Below, piece after piece: positions 24,140 through 35,260 of a stretch of 64,000 nt of DNA. The position numbers and the translations under genes were made by a program. Source of the stretch: Lycium barbarum (Eukaryota > Streptophyta > Magnoliopsida > Solanales > Solanaceae); the NCBI RefSeq assembly GCF_019175385.1, contig NC_083338.1:68580712-68644711 (forward strand). The letters are read 5' to 3'. Positions within the stretch are counted from its first letter, which is position 1. The number at the start of each line of letters is the position of its first letter. The notes beneath the pieces are model-generated. The model saw only the letters and a list, made by a program, of their open reading frames with translations. It was not told the DNA's origin and made no database searches.

Positions 24140-25911
24140 TGTCACGACCCAGCTAGGGGCCGCGACGGGTACCCGGAGCTAGTTACCGAGCACTGCTCAC
24201 TCTACTACTTATCTTGCCCATCTAATATTCTTTTATCAATTTACATACAAGTTGTAGGAAAATCATAATTAAACAAACATAAATACTTTATATACAATTG
24301 CCTTTCGGCCATCAAAATAATATACACGCATACCATCTAACCCACACTGCGTATCTACGAGCCTCTACTAACATAATGAATACATGGACGGAACAAGACT
24401 CCGTCATGCCCAAAACATGCATACATGAATGTACATCAAAAGGATAGTCATAAGGTCGTGATCCCCCGATTCCATTATGGAACAACTATTTATACTCTGC
24501 CTCACCTTGAAGGAAATAGTACATAAGGTGAGTGTAAGCGATAATTAACATCATCATTATACTAGCATCATCATATCGTATTCCTCATCTTATATAGACA
24601 TTAAGGAGTTAGACTCTTAGCCTTTAGGACTATAGGAACTCCTAAAGAGAATAGGAATTTCGTGCTACAAGATTCATGCCATCAGAAAGAAGGGACTAGC
24701 CTCACATACCTTGGTTGTTTAGCTAAGATATCGCTCACTCGTTCTCCTTCAATATCGCGTCGTTACCTTCATAAAGAATTCATATCAACATTATCATACT
24801 AACTACAAGAACGCGTCGCTAATTCTAGGAGAAGTCGGACAGCGCTTCTCTTGTTTATACTATTTTTCCCATGTTTTATATTAACTCCCAACATTCATAG
24901 CATTACTCACAATATCGAAATCAACAATCGTCGTTTACGTACATTTAGATAAATCCACCATTTTCCTCCAATTTCCCTCATAATTAGCCTTATGACTCGT
25001 CCTTGCATTTTTATGCGTTTAACGCTTGTTTCATGATATAAACATCATTTATAACGTATTTGTACTCACAACACTCCAATATTCGTAGTTCAATTCCACT
25101 ATCATTCACTCATGTCACTATTCACTTAATAATGACCCATTTCTATGTTCTTCTACATTTCAAGTGTCTAAGTCTTTCAATGCCTTGAACAACATGAATA
25201 TATCATGGAACTTACCTTGGATGTTGGTTGAACAAGTCTTGAGTTGCAATACTTCACTTTGGACAAAACCCTAGTTTCACCTTCTTGGGAATTACTTGAC
25301 TTAGATGATCCCTTGATGTGTTCTTGCACTTGATTTCATAGGTTTTGTGTTGTTGATCTTTAGCTTCCCCTTGATTCTCTTGGATTCTTATGGAGGAAGT
25401 ATTTGGAGAGTTCTAGAGTGTTCTTGAGTTGTATGAATGAAGAATGAAATAAAATGAGGCCTAAGTTCCTTTTAATAACTCAAAAGCTGATGTTTAATGA
25501 ATTTTTGTCGGGATGAACAGTGGTCGTAAACTGCAGTTTACGGACCGTATTTTGATTTACGGGTCGTCCACTGTGGTCGTATTTAAGCATTCCAAAAACA
25601 GAGAGTTTGGCTGGTGGACATGGCAGTTTACGACCTAGTTTACGGCCGTCGTATTTAACCATATTCAACATTTAACAGAAACATGAGATTTTTGACGCAA
25701 TGAAAGACGATTGCACTATACGGTCCGGTCCGTAAATCACTTTACGGGCCGTATAGTGCCATATACGACCACTGGGTGAAAATTTTTCTGCAACTTTATT
25801 ATTTCCAAAAATGCAAAATTAGCCATTCCCGACTCAGTAAAGCACCATACACTCAAGTCCTTCATTGTTCTACTCATCACACAAGTACGGAAAAATTTTC
25901 GAGGTGAAACA
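24140..25911 (-). repeat. 3' LTR of the chromovirus, internally deleted
   Basis: TGTCACGACCC to GAGGTGAAACA on the plus strand, 1772 bp against 2405 bp for the 5' LTR. The missing block corresponds to about 31433-32016 of the 5' LTR, and the junction at about 24450 lies in GTCATAAGGTCGTG, where both ends share TAAG, suggesting a short-homology deletion. It removes the hairpin and GC-rich stem block. A second small deletion near 25640 removes one GTTTACGG/CCGTAAAC palindrome unit. Confidence 0.93.
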
Positions 25912-25926
25912 TTCTTCCCCCCTTTT
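25912..25926 (-). promoter_or_regulatory. Polypurine tract
   Basis: The minus strand reads AAAAGGGGGGAAGAA immediately before the 3' LTR start TGTTTCACC, the expected site for plus-strand DNA priming. Confidence 0.85.
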
Positions 25927-26115
25927 GGAACATTCGTCCTCGAATGTTCGACACTCGGGGATTCTAGAAAATTTTTGCCAGAGTTCCCTTTGTAATTTGG
26001 CACTACCAATTTACCACAACGACCCATAATATCATCGCCTCACAGGGCTATATCACAATATCAGCATATTTATGGCCACACACGACCAAAAACATAAAAC
26101 TAAAACATTCATACC

Positions 26116-29100
26116 TCATATCGTCGACGTCTCATCTTGAATCTCTTCTGGGGATTGGAACAAATGGGGGTACATAGATTTCATCTTTTCCTCCGCTTCC
26201 CAAGTCATTTCTTCCCGATTATTGTTCCGCCATAGCACTTTGACTGAAGCAACCTTTTTATTCCGAAGCCTTCGCACTTGTCTATCCAAAACAGCAATGG
26301 GCACTTCTTCGTATGTCAACTTCTCTGTCACTTGTACATCATCAATCGGAACAATCCTCGTGGGGTCTCCAATACACTTACGGAGCATCGAAACATGGAA
26401 TACTGGGTGTACAGATTCGAGCTCTAAAGGCAAGTCCAATTCATAGGCTACTCTACCTACCTTGCGGATGATTCGATAAGGTTCAATGTATCTTGGACTC
26501 AATTTCCCCTTTTTGCCGAACCTCATTACTCCCTTCATTGGCGAGACTTTCAAGAATACCCAATCATTAGCTTGAAATTCTAAATCTCGTCGGCGGTTGT
26601 CCGCATAAGACTTTTGGCGACTTTGAGCTGTTAACAGTCGGTCTCGAATCACTTTAACCTTTTCAACTGCTTGTTGGACCAAGTCGGGGCCTATCAATTG
26701 TACTTCTCCGATTTCAAACCATCCAATTGGAGATCTGCATTTTCTTCCGTATAAGGCTTCATACGGGGCCATTTGGATACTGGAATGATAGCTATTATTA
26801 TAGGCAATTCAATAAGAGGTAAATGCTCATCCCAACTACCGCCAAAGTCCAATACACATGCCCGTAGCATGTCCTCTAAGGTTTGAATAGTGCGCTCGGC
26901 TTGCCCGTCGGTCTGTGGGTGGAACGCCGTGCTGAGCTTAACTTGAGTACCTAGACCTTCTTGAAAGGACTTCCAGAACTTGGCTGTGAACTGTGCCCCT
27001 CTATCCGTGATAATGGCCAAAGGAATACCATGAAGTCGTACAATCTCCTTGAGATACAATTTAGCATAGTCTTCCACTGAATACGTAGTCCTGGCGGGGA
27101 GAAAATGAGCTACTTTTGTGAGCCTGTCCACGATCGCCCATATAGAATCATACTTCCCTCGCGTACGGGGTAATCCTACCACAAAATACATATTAATTTC
27201 TTCCCATTTCCATGTAGGAATTCCCATTGCTTGCAATAAACCTCCTGGCTTTTGATGTTCGACTTTCACTTGCTGACAATTTGGACATTGGGCTACAAAC
27301 CCTGCTATGTCTCGCTTCATTCCATCCCACCAATATAGCAACTTAAGGTCGTGGTACATCTTGGTTGCTCCTGGATGAATAGAATACCGGGAATAATGTG
27401 CTTCCTCTAAAATTCGTTGGCGTAAGTTTGCCACATCCGATACACATAACCTGCCCCGATATCTAAGGACCCCTTCTATGGAAACTTCGAATGGATACTT
27501 TTTTTTTTCGTGAGCTAGATCTCGATAATGGCTTAGCTGGGAATCCTCATATTGCCGTTCCTTCACTTCTAGATTCAATGATGAAATTGTGGGGTCATTG
27601 ATACTAATACTTGCATCTCCTGAATCAGTCGCACGTACGCCGAGACTTGCTAGTTGATGGAGCTCACGAACTATTTCCTGCTTTTCCGAAGGAACTCCAT
27701 ATAAACTACCCATCGATCGGCGGCTAAGTGCATCTGCCATTACATTCTCCTTCCCTGGATGATATAGAATGTTCACATCGGAATCCTTTAGTAATTCTAA
27801 CCATCGCCTTTGCCGCAGGTTCAACTCCTTCTGTTTGAAAATATATTGGAGGCTTTTGTGGTCCGTATAGATGTCAACACGTACACCATACAAGTAGTGC
27901 CTCCATATTTTTAAGGCATGGATAACCGCGGCCAATTCGAGATCATGAGTCGGATAATTCTGTTCATGCCTTCGCAACTGTCTTGAGGCATATGCAATGA
28001 CTCTCCCATGCTACATCAATACACATCCTATTCCCACACCGGAGGCATCACAATATACGACATAGCCATCGGACCCTTCTGGAAGTGTTAGCACTGGCGC
28101 TGAGGTCAACCTGTTTTTCAACTCTTGGAAACTACGCTCACAGGCATCATCCCATTGGAATTTAGCCAACTTCTGAGTTAACTTCGTCAATGTGGCTGAA
28201 ATAGATGAGAAGCCCTCTACAAATCTCCTGTAATATCCTGCTAACCCAAGAAAACTACGAACTTCCGTAGGTGTCGTAGGCCTTGGCCAAGTCTTCACAG
28301 CTTCTATTTTCTGAGTGTCGACTCGGATACCATCATCTGAAATAACATGACCTAGAAATGCCACGGATTTTAGCCAAAACTCGCACTTCAAAAATTTTGC
28401 ATACAATTCCCGATCTCGAAGAACGCCAAGAACAATTCTTAGATGATCTGCATGTGTCTGACTCTGTGCGAGAATATACCAGGATATCGTCGATAAACAC
28501 TATCATAAAAAGATCCAAGAACGTCCTGAACACGTTATTCATTAAATTCATGAACACCGCCGGGGCGTTTGTCAACCCAAACGACATCACTCGGAACTCG
28601 TAATGGCCGTACCTCGTTCTGAAGGCTGTCTTGGGAATGTATTCTTCTCTGATTCTCATTTGATGATAACCCGATCTTAGGTCTATCTTAGAAAACCACT
28701 TAGCACCTTGTAATTGATCGAACAAGTCGTCGATTCTGGGAAGGGGATATCTGTTCTTCACAGTCACCTTGTTCAACTGTCTATAATTGATACACATTCG
28801 TAGCGACCCATCTTTCTTTCGCACGAACAAGACCGGTGCTCCCCATGGTGATGAACTGGGTCTAATAAAACCCTTCTCGAGTAAGTCTTTCAGATGTGCC
28901 TTTAGCTCTTTCAACTCTGCTGGAGCCATTCGATGGGGAGGAATAGAAATAGGCTCGGTGTTGGGTACTACATCAATAACAAAATCGATTTCCCTTTCTG
29001 GAGGAAGGCCTGGTAACTCGTCGGGAAACACATCTGGGAATTCATTCACTACCGGGACAGACTGGAAAGTTGGCACTTCCGCTTCCGTGTCATGAACCCG

Positions 29101-30891
29101 AACTAGATGACAAATATAACCCTTGGCTATCATCTTTCTCGCCTTAAGGTAGGAAATAAACCTACCCTTTGGGGAAACTGTATTACCCTTCCACTCGAGT
29201 ATGGGCTCTCCCAGAAATTTGAATCGAACTACCTTTGTCCGGTAACAAACATTAGCATAGCATGACGCCAACCAGTCCATACCCATAATTACGTCAAAAT
29301 CTATCATCTCAAGTTCAATCAAATCATCCTTTGTCTGACGATCACGTATAATGACTACACAGTTCTTATATACTTGCCTCGCTATTACAGGATCACCAAC
29401 CGGAGTGAATAATTCGAAAGGTTTAATTTGCTCGGGTCTCACCCCAACACAATCAGCGATATACGGAGTAATATATGAGAAGGTAGAACCTGGATCAATC
29501 AGAGCATATACGTCACGGGAAAATATAGTAAGGGTACCTGTGACAACATCTGGGGAAGACTCGAGATCCTGTCGCCCAGCTAAAGCATACACACGGGGCT
29601 GAACAGCACCTGAAGTAGATGCTCCCCCTCTACCTCTGCCTCTACCTGCTGTAGTCTGAGGAGTCTGTGTTGTCGGGCGTGCTGAAGAAGAACCTGCTGC
29701 TGAACCTGTAGGTTGAGTCCCAGATCTACCTCTCGCTGAGGGGAAATCTCTCATCATGTGACCAACTTGCCCGCAAGAATAACAAGCATCCAAACCCTGA
29801 CGACACGATCCGGAATGTAATTTGCCACACTGGCTACACCGCGGTACTGGAGGTCTCCTCTGACTAAAATCTCCCTGATACTGAGAAATTGAGGCCCTCG
29901 AACTCTGACCCTGCCCTGACTGGAAAGAGCGATCGAACCTCCTGTCTGAGAATCTGGGAGGCGCACTAGTCGCGGACTGACCTGAGTGCCTGGGATGTGT
30001 TTGTCTCGGTCCCTCTCTATACTCACTGCTCTCTCCCATAGATCTAGCCCTCTTACCTTGTCTTCTGTCACCATCACGATCACTTCTTTGCTATTGTTGT
30101 CGTTCCTCGAGATTCTGAGCATGGGCCTGTATCCGGGAAATATCCATCCCGTCTTGCAAGGAGGCCGTCAAACAATCTCTGTACAAATGTGGCCCCAGAC
30201 CACTCACAAATCTATAGATTCTGTCTCCCATGTCGGCCACCATAGTCGGAGCATATCGGGCCAATGAGTTGAATTGCATGCTATACTCTCGGGCACTCAT
30301 ACCCATTTGCTTTAAATTCAGGAACTTGTCCGCTCTAGCTCGGCGGACTTCAGGTGGCAAGTAGTGACGAATAAAGGCATCTACAAACTCTTGCCATACG
30401 GCAGGTGGAACATTTTCTCCTCTTGTTATCACCCAATTCTTATACCATAACACCGCCACATCGCGGAGTCTATAAGAAGCCAACTTCACGGATTCGGTCT
30501 CGGAAGCATGGATAATCTCTAAAGTCCTCAACATCTCATCAATAAAATTTTGCGGATCTTCATCTGGCTTTGACCCAAAGAATTCAGGAGGATTTAAGGC
30601 CATAAAGTCATGGGCTCTCGTACTAGCTGAACGATCCCTTGGACCCGCATCCTATCGTTGTGCCTGAGCGGCAACCAATTGTGTCAATAAATGGATGGCC
30701 TCGGACACTTGTTGACCCGAAGCACCCGGTGGAGGAATCGGAGCTGAGGCTCCTCCCTGCTCTTCTACATTGGACGCGGCCTCACTTTGCGATTCACTTT
30801 CCTCTACATTTGCCGGAGGCTCTCTTTCCGCCTGCCTCTTTGTCGTAGCTTTGCCCTTCTGGGCAGCTGTAGCTTTTCCTTTTGGCAGCAT
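26116..30891 (-). pseudogene. Ty3 chromovirus gag-pol, single frame with breaks
   Basis: One polyprotein frame of about 1,590 codons. From the start MLPKGKATAAQ it reads gag (NPPEF, YLPPEVRRARADKF), a zinc knuckle [14 protein letters not shown] whose last Cys is Phe, protease [13 protein letters not shown] ([18 protein letters not shown] near 28490), RNase H ([11 protein letters not shown]), integrase zinc finger [10 protein letters not shown]...CPNCQQVK, the DDE core, a GPY/F-like module and a C-terminal chromodomain (VKVLWRNNNREEMTWEAEE). Breaks: TAG at 30652, 30091 and 28011, a +1 shift near 28455 and a -1 shift near 26813. The first integrase Asp is Tyr (27186-27188). The DPG protease site is shared by all copies here. 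The family replicates through cytoplasmic particles and integrates in the nucleus. Confidence 0.97.
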
Positions 30892-31096
30892 TTTCTGAAA
30901 CCATAACGCACTTTTAGGAATAACATAATCCTAAGCATGGCTCTATCGCACGATTTCATGAGAAGAAGGATGGTGATTTTCCTAAATGCCCTGTAGCCTC
31001 TTGTTTATTAGCGTGGCGCGCAACAAACCATAAACAAGACTCTACCAGACACGGCTCGTAGACACTTCCTAGGACGAACTGCTCTAATACCACTTC
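30892..31096 (-). other. 5' leader with primer-binding site
   Basis: Between the 5' LTR and gag. The PBS reads TGGTATTAGAGC on the minus strand (31081-31092), one base off the initiator tRNA-Met complement TGGTATCAGAGC. The motifs GTCTACGAGCCGTGTC and TCGTGCGATAGAG are shared with the leaders at 7260-7467 and 37195-37394. Confidence 0.9.
30999..31039 (-). promoter_or_regulatory. Leader hairpin, perfect 10-bp stem, GCGCGC in loop
   Basis: On the RNA strand UCUUGUUUAU pairs perfectly with AUAAACAAGA, enclosing a 21-nt loop that contains GCGCGC (31016-31021). The inner stem seen in the sister leader at 37294-37335 is lost here. Proposed role: genomic RNA dimerisation or packaging, by position and form only. 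Confidence 0.6.
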
Positions 31097-33501
31097 TGTC
31101 ACGACCCCAGCTAGGGGGCGCGACGGGTACCCGGAGCTAGTTACCGAGCACCGCTCACTCTACTACTTATCTTGCCCATCTAATATTCTTTTATCAATTT
31201 ACATACCAGTTGTAGGAAAATCATAATTAAACAAACATAAATACTTTATATACAATTGCCTTTCGGCCATCAAAATAATATACACGCATATGAAAACGTC
31301 TTGTGAGACCATCTAACCCACACTACGTATCTACGAGCCTCTACTAACATAATGAATACATGGACGGAACAAGACTCCGTCATGCCCAAAATATGCATAC
31401 ATGAATGTACATCAAAAGGATAGTCATAAGCACCTCCGGACGATGGAGTACTTTCAACCAGCTGACTGCTACTGAGGATCTGGGCCAAGCTCTTCTCTCT
31501 GTCTACCTGTGGGCATGAACACAGCGTCCGAACAAGGGACGTCAGTACGAATGTTGTACTGAGTATGAGAAGCATAAACAATGAAAGAAAACATCAACAA
31601 TATAGTGATAACATCAACATGAAATATCTGGATCTGTCTGATAATCATAAAGGAAATCATGCATGCCATCTTACTCACACTCATCCTCATAACATATATG
31701 CATCGTATGCCAGCTGCCCGTCCATGTTGGAACGGTGTGATAATCAATAATATTAGCCCGCGTCCAGGCCTCCCGCGTTCGGGGTACCATCTCATGCCGC
31801 CCACTAGTGGTGTCTGCCCATGCCCGAAGGTCATCGTGTATCCGTATAGCTGCCCGCCTTGGCGGTGACTGCCCGGCCAACTAGGCACGGTGTGAAATGC
31901 TCATGTCATCCTTATCATTAAATTATCATTATAATAATATACTCATCATAAAATACTTATCTCATTGTAATACATGCATAGGGCTCAAGATCCGCTTTAC
32001 TCTATCGGGGTGACGTAAGGTCGTGATCCCCCGATTCCATTATGGAACAACTATTGATACTCTGCCTCACCTTGAAGGAACTAGTACATAAGGTGAGTGT
32101 AAGCGATAATTAACATCATCATTATACTAGCATCATCATATCGTATTCCTCATCTTATATAGACAGTAAGGAGTTAGACTCTTAGCCTTTCGGACTATAG
32201 GAACTCCTGAAGAGAATAGGAATTTCGTGCTACAAGATTCATGCCATTAGAAAGAAGGGACTAGCCTCACATACCTTGGTCGTTTAGCTAAGATATCGCT
32301 CACTCGTTCTCCTTCAATATCGTGTCGTAACCTTCATAAAGAATTCATATCATCATTAGCATACTAACTACAAGAACGCGTCGCTAATTCTAGGAGAAGT
32401 CGGACAGCGCTTCTATTGTTTATACTATTTTTCCCATGTTTTATATTAACTCCCAACATTCATAGCATTACTCACAATATCGAAATCAACAATCGTCGTT
32501 TACGTACATTTAGCAAAATCCACCATTTTCCTCCAATTTCCCTCATAATTAGCCTTATGACTCGTCCTTGCATTTTCATGCGTTTAACTCTTTTTTCATG
32601 ATATAAACATCATTTATAACGTATTTGTACTCACAACACTCCAATATTCGTAGTTCAATTCCACTATCATTCATTCATGTCACTATTCACTTAATAATGA
32701 CCCATTTCTATGTTCTTCTACATTTCAAGTGTCTAAGCCTTTCAATGCCTTGAACAACATGAATATATCATGGAACTTACCTTGGATGTTGGTTGAACAA
32801 GTCTTGAGTTGCAATACTTCACTTTGGACAAAACCCTAGTTTCACTTTCTTGGGAATTACTTGACTAAGATGATCCCTTGATGTGTTCTTGCACTTGATT
32901 TCGTAGGTTTTGTGTTGTTGATCTTTAGCTTCCCCTTGATTCTCTTGGATTCTTATGGAGGAAGTATTTGGAGAGTTCTAGAGTGTTCTTGAGTTGTATG
33001 AATGAAGAATGAAATAAAATGAGGCCTAAGTTCCTTTTAATAACTCAAAAGCTGATGTTTAATGAATTTTTGTCGGGATGAACAGTGGTCGTAAACTGCA
33101 GTTTACGGACCGTATTTTGATTTACGGGTCGTCCACTGTGGTCGTATTTAAGCATTCCAAAAACAGAGAGTTTGGCTGGTGGACATGGCAGTTTACGACC
33201 TGGTTTACGGTCCGTAAACCAGTTTACGGACCGTAAACTGGGTCGTATTTAACCATATTCAACATTTAACAGAAACTTGAGATTTTTGACGCAATGAAAG
33301 ACGATTGCACTATACGGTCCGTAAATCACTTTACGGGCCGTATAGTGCCATATACGACCACTGGGTGAAAAATTTTCTGCAACTTTATTATTTCCAAAAA
33401 TGCAAAATTAGCCATTCCCGACTCAGTAAAACACCATACACTCAAGTCCTTCATTGTTCTACTCATCACACAAGTACGGAAAAATTTCCGAGGTGTAACA
33501 G
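31097..33501 (-). repeat. 5' LTR of the chromovirus
   Basis: 2405 bp, TGTCACGACCC to GAGGTGTAACA on the plus strand. In sense order it has a palindrome array of GTTTACGGTCCGTAAAC units (33080-33350), a TTATTAAAAGG TATA-like box (about 33034-33044), a consensus donor AAG|GTAAGT (32779-32781), a second donor-like AAG|GTATGTGAGG (near 32274), GC-rich stems (31755-31890) and the hairpin TCAGTAC/GTACTGA (31542-31562). Confidence 0.95.
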
Positions 33502-33506
33502 TTTCC

Positions 33507-35260
33507 TTTGGATTCTACTTCAAAATGAGTCATACGGAACAATAAGGAAAATCCGGGAACAATGGACCCACCTCGGATCAAATGAGGCGGCGTACAAAAT
33601 TTACGTACATTACATTTCATGACGTCACTTGTGAGAGTTTTAAGGTGGTCGGGTCTCATTTTTGCAAGTTTTAGATATCTAGGCAATTCTCCCAACTATT
33701 CATGAATATCTAATTCAATTCTACTGAATGAAAAAGGGGTAACTTTAGGTGCGGATTCCGGAGAATAGAGTTGTCCCCGAGGCTCGTATCCAACCTAGTA
33801 TGCCTAAGACATGCCAAGGAAAAAAGAGTAAAACCTTACATACCTTTTTCCGCTCCTTATGCTACTCCAAATTCAAGTTGCAAATCCGCCAAAATCTACA
33901 ATTTGGTCACATTTACCAAACATTGATTAGAGCATTTAGAAGTTGAATCTTAAGATAACATTTGTCTACCGAAATTTCGGCAGCACTTCCCCTGTAAAAA
34001 CACCATCCCCAAAATTCAACTTAGCCAATTATTAATCAACAACAATCCGGGAATTTAACCCGGCCAAACTATCAACATAATGTCAACAACCATACTAATA
34101 ATTTCAATAATCAACCCAAGATACATTCTAACACTTCAATTAACAAACTACTTCCTTCAAGACTTTCCAACTCCAATAAAAACAATAACAACCTTATAAT
34201 TTATATTCCAACAACACCATACTAATATCATTGTCTTCCACACATGTGAGAACATTGTATTCAATTAACATACTCTCTAAAACAAGTCTCCAACTACAAC
34301 AACTTCACTAAGCTCATTAGGCTTTCATTTGCAATATAAAATCCACAACACAACAACCAACATACTAAATAAAACTTGCTCACCATTCCTTCATAATTCA
34401 CCAAATATACACGGCTATACATGTGATATACAACTCACGGCCAATATCATACACACATGGCTACAACTTTACTAAAATCATCCAACTTCCATTATTAACA
34501 TAGCATTCACTACAACCACAACTAACCACGAGATAAAATAATTAAGACATGATTCCTACACACACACACATGCACAGCCACACCCCTATATTCATATTCC
34601 TCATGAATTTCATCCATTTTTTTACACTACAACATGCACAATATCCATAACATATAAAGAAAGGAGAAGAATGAATTCATACCTTCTTCCTTAACTTCCC
34701 ACTTAGTTAAGACTTGTAACTTGCAAGAATATGAATTTCTCTTGTTCCAAGAACCACTCCACCTTGCTAGGAACCCTTCAATTGGTAGAAAATAATTTTT
34801 GAAGAAATTGTTTTCCAAGGTTGTGTTGAATTTTGCTTTGGCCGAATGGCCTTGGAGATTTATCTCCTTCTTCTCTTCTTGAGACTTCTTGAAGTTTCTA
34901 GGAAATATTATGAGGATAAAGATGAATTAGTCATCTTTTAAATCTTGTCCATTAAGCTTTTAATTGGGCCTAAGCCCACCCACTTGGACGGCCAACATGG
35001 TCCAATGACCCAAGCCCATTTTTTTTGTTCTATTTTGCACTTCAAGAAAAATAAATTTTTCTCCTAATTCCAAATTTACCCTTTGTCTTCCTCCATATTT
35101 CCACGAGTCATATTGCGAACTCCCCTTTACACCCTTGACCTTTCTTAACATTCCCACTTCAAAAATTTTCATAAACAACTTGTATGCCAAACAAAATAAA
35201 AATAAGGCCTTGCTTGTAGGCCAATTGACAATACTTCGGGGAGGTCTCCCTTATAGATAT
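33507..35260 (-). repeat. Minus-strand LTR, right part
   Basis: Continuation of the LTR that starts at 22703. It matches 38300-40000 loosely in the same order (TTGTCCCCGAGGC, CTTACATACCTT, CCGAAATTTCGGCAGCAC, then the donor-like AAG|GTATGA near 34680). The expected terminus ACGGGA-ATAACA is not found. After CAATACTTC (35240) the sequence departs, so the end is lost or rearranged. An 85-bp duplication begins here (CTTGTAGGCCAATTGACA at about 35213 and 35298). Confidence 0.6.

Larger units (their letters stand above)
24140..33501 (-). mobile_element. Complete Ty3 chromovirus (Tekay/Del-like), TSD GTTTC
   Basis: The perfect 5-bp duplication GTTTC (24135-24139 and 33502-33506) bounds a 9362-bp minus-strand element with two LTRs, PPT, gag-pol and PBS. 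The internal order is gag, protease, RT, RNase H, integrase and chromodomain, which defines a chromovirus. The two LTRs differ mainly by a deletion of about 600 bp in the left copy, so insertion appears recent. It sits inside another LTR (22703-24139 and 33507 onward). Premature stops and frameshifts mean it cannot move on its own. Confidence 0.96.
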
